Positions 41,110-41,178 of a DNA stretch of 41,178 bases are shown piece after piece (position 1 is the first letter of the stretch; the number at the start of each line of letters is the position of its first letter). Origin of the DNA: Bacillus subtilis (lineage in GTDB: Bacteria; Bacillota; Bacilli; Bacillales; Bacillaceae_C); contig NZ_VTQV01000038.1 of assembly GCF_008764245.1 (NCBI RefSeq), positions 1-41,178 of the forward strand, written 5' to 3'. The position numbers and the translations under genes were made by a program. The notes under the pieces are model-generated. The model was not told the DNA's origin. It saw only the letters and a program-made list of their open reading frames with translations, and made no database searches.

Positions 41110-41178
41110 AGCTTTCCTTGACTTAAATACAGCTTACGTCACGCATGTTTAGTTGCCATTGGCACTAAGCGCCTGATG

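Noticed and set aside
1-41178. CRISPR array, prophage, toxin-antitoxin or classic defence system
   Set aside because: No regularly spaced direct repeats with unique spacers, no phage genes, and no nuclease/toxin pairs were seen. The only tandem array (26688-26806) has no spacers.

Overview
This is a low-GC Firmicute chromosome segment, almost certainly from the family Bacillaceae. The evidence is strong AGGAGG-type ribosome binding sites, TTG/GTG starts, and gene sets matching Bacillus subtilis: a sigY-yxlCDEFG operon, mtnU, hisJ, a YndM-like protein, a YngK-like protein, and mgtE behind an M-box. It also has Bacillaceae-type intergenic hairpin repeats. There are no rRNA or tRNA genes, prophage or CRISPR arrays. 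It reads as ordinary chromosome with several accessory modules.

Layout. 0-5.5 kb: an exported alpha/beta hydrolase, then a LacI-type regulator and a sugar ABC importer (binding lipoprotein plus two permeases, no ATPase gene). 5.5-10.1 kb (minus strand): a hairpin repeat, histidinol phosphatase HisJ, adenine deaminase, and an NCS2 purine permease under a guanine-type purine riboswitch. 10.3-15.8 kb: an MFS drug exporter; the complete sigY-yxlCDEFG operon with a recognisable sigma-Y promoter; a decayed aminotransferase; and mtnU. 15.8-20.7 kb (minus): an M20 amidohydrolase with a DUF3100 membrane protein and a small membrane partner, then a large multidomain metallophosphoesterase. 20.9-26.5 kb: a YndM-like membrane protein, a divergent HPr-kinase-like protein, an Eis-like acetyltransferase, a TSUP transporter, and an overlapping methyltransferase/membrane-protein pair. 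26.7-31.8 kb: a 21-bp tandem repeat, a short MgtE behind an M-box with a possible 25-codon leader ORF, a D-Ala-D-Ala carboxypeptidase, a YngK-like glycoside-hydrolase-like lipase-free secreted protein, and a GNAT. 31.8-34.8 kb: vanR-vanS-vanY without ligase genes. 35-41 kb: an SDR with a pteridine-reductase-like active site beside folE, an MFS transporter, a chemoreceptor, and a degenerate site-2-protease-like membrane protein.

Themes. Nucleobase salvage (ade plus NCS2 permease), Mg2+ homeostasis and cell-wall modification (two D,D-carboxypeptidases, VanRS) sit beside several modules with no assigned role. The best candidates for new biology are the M20/DUF3100 cassette, the HprK paralogue with altered signature, the short ORF between M-box and mgtE, the FolE-adjacent pterin-reductase-like SDR, the inactive-looking M50 protein, and a dispersed repeat built from mini-hairpins with RTCCT loops.
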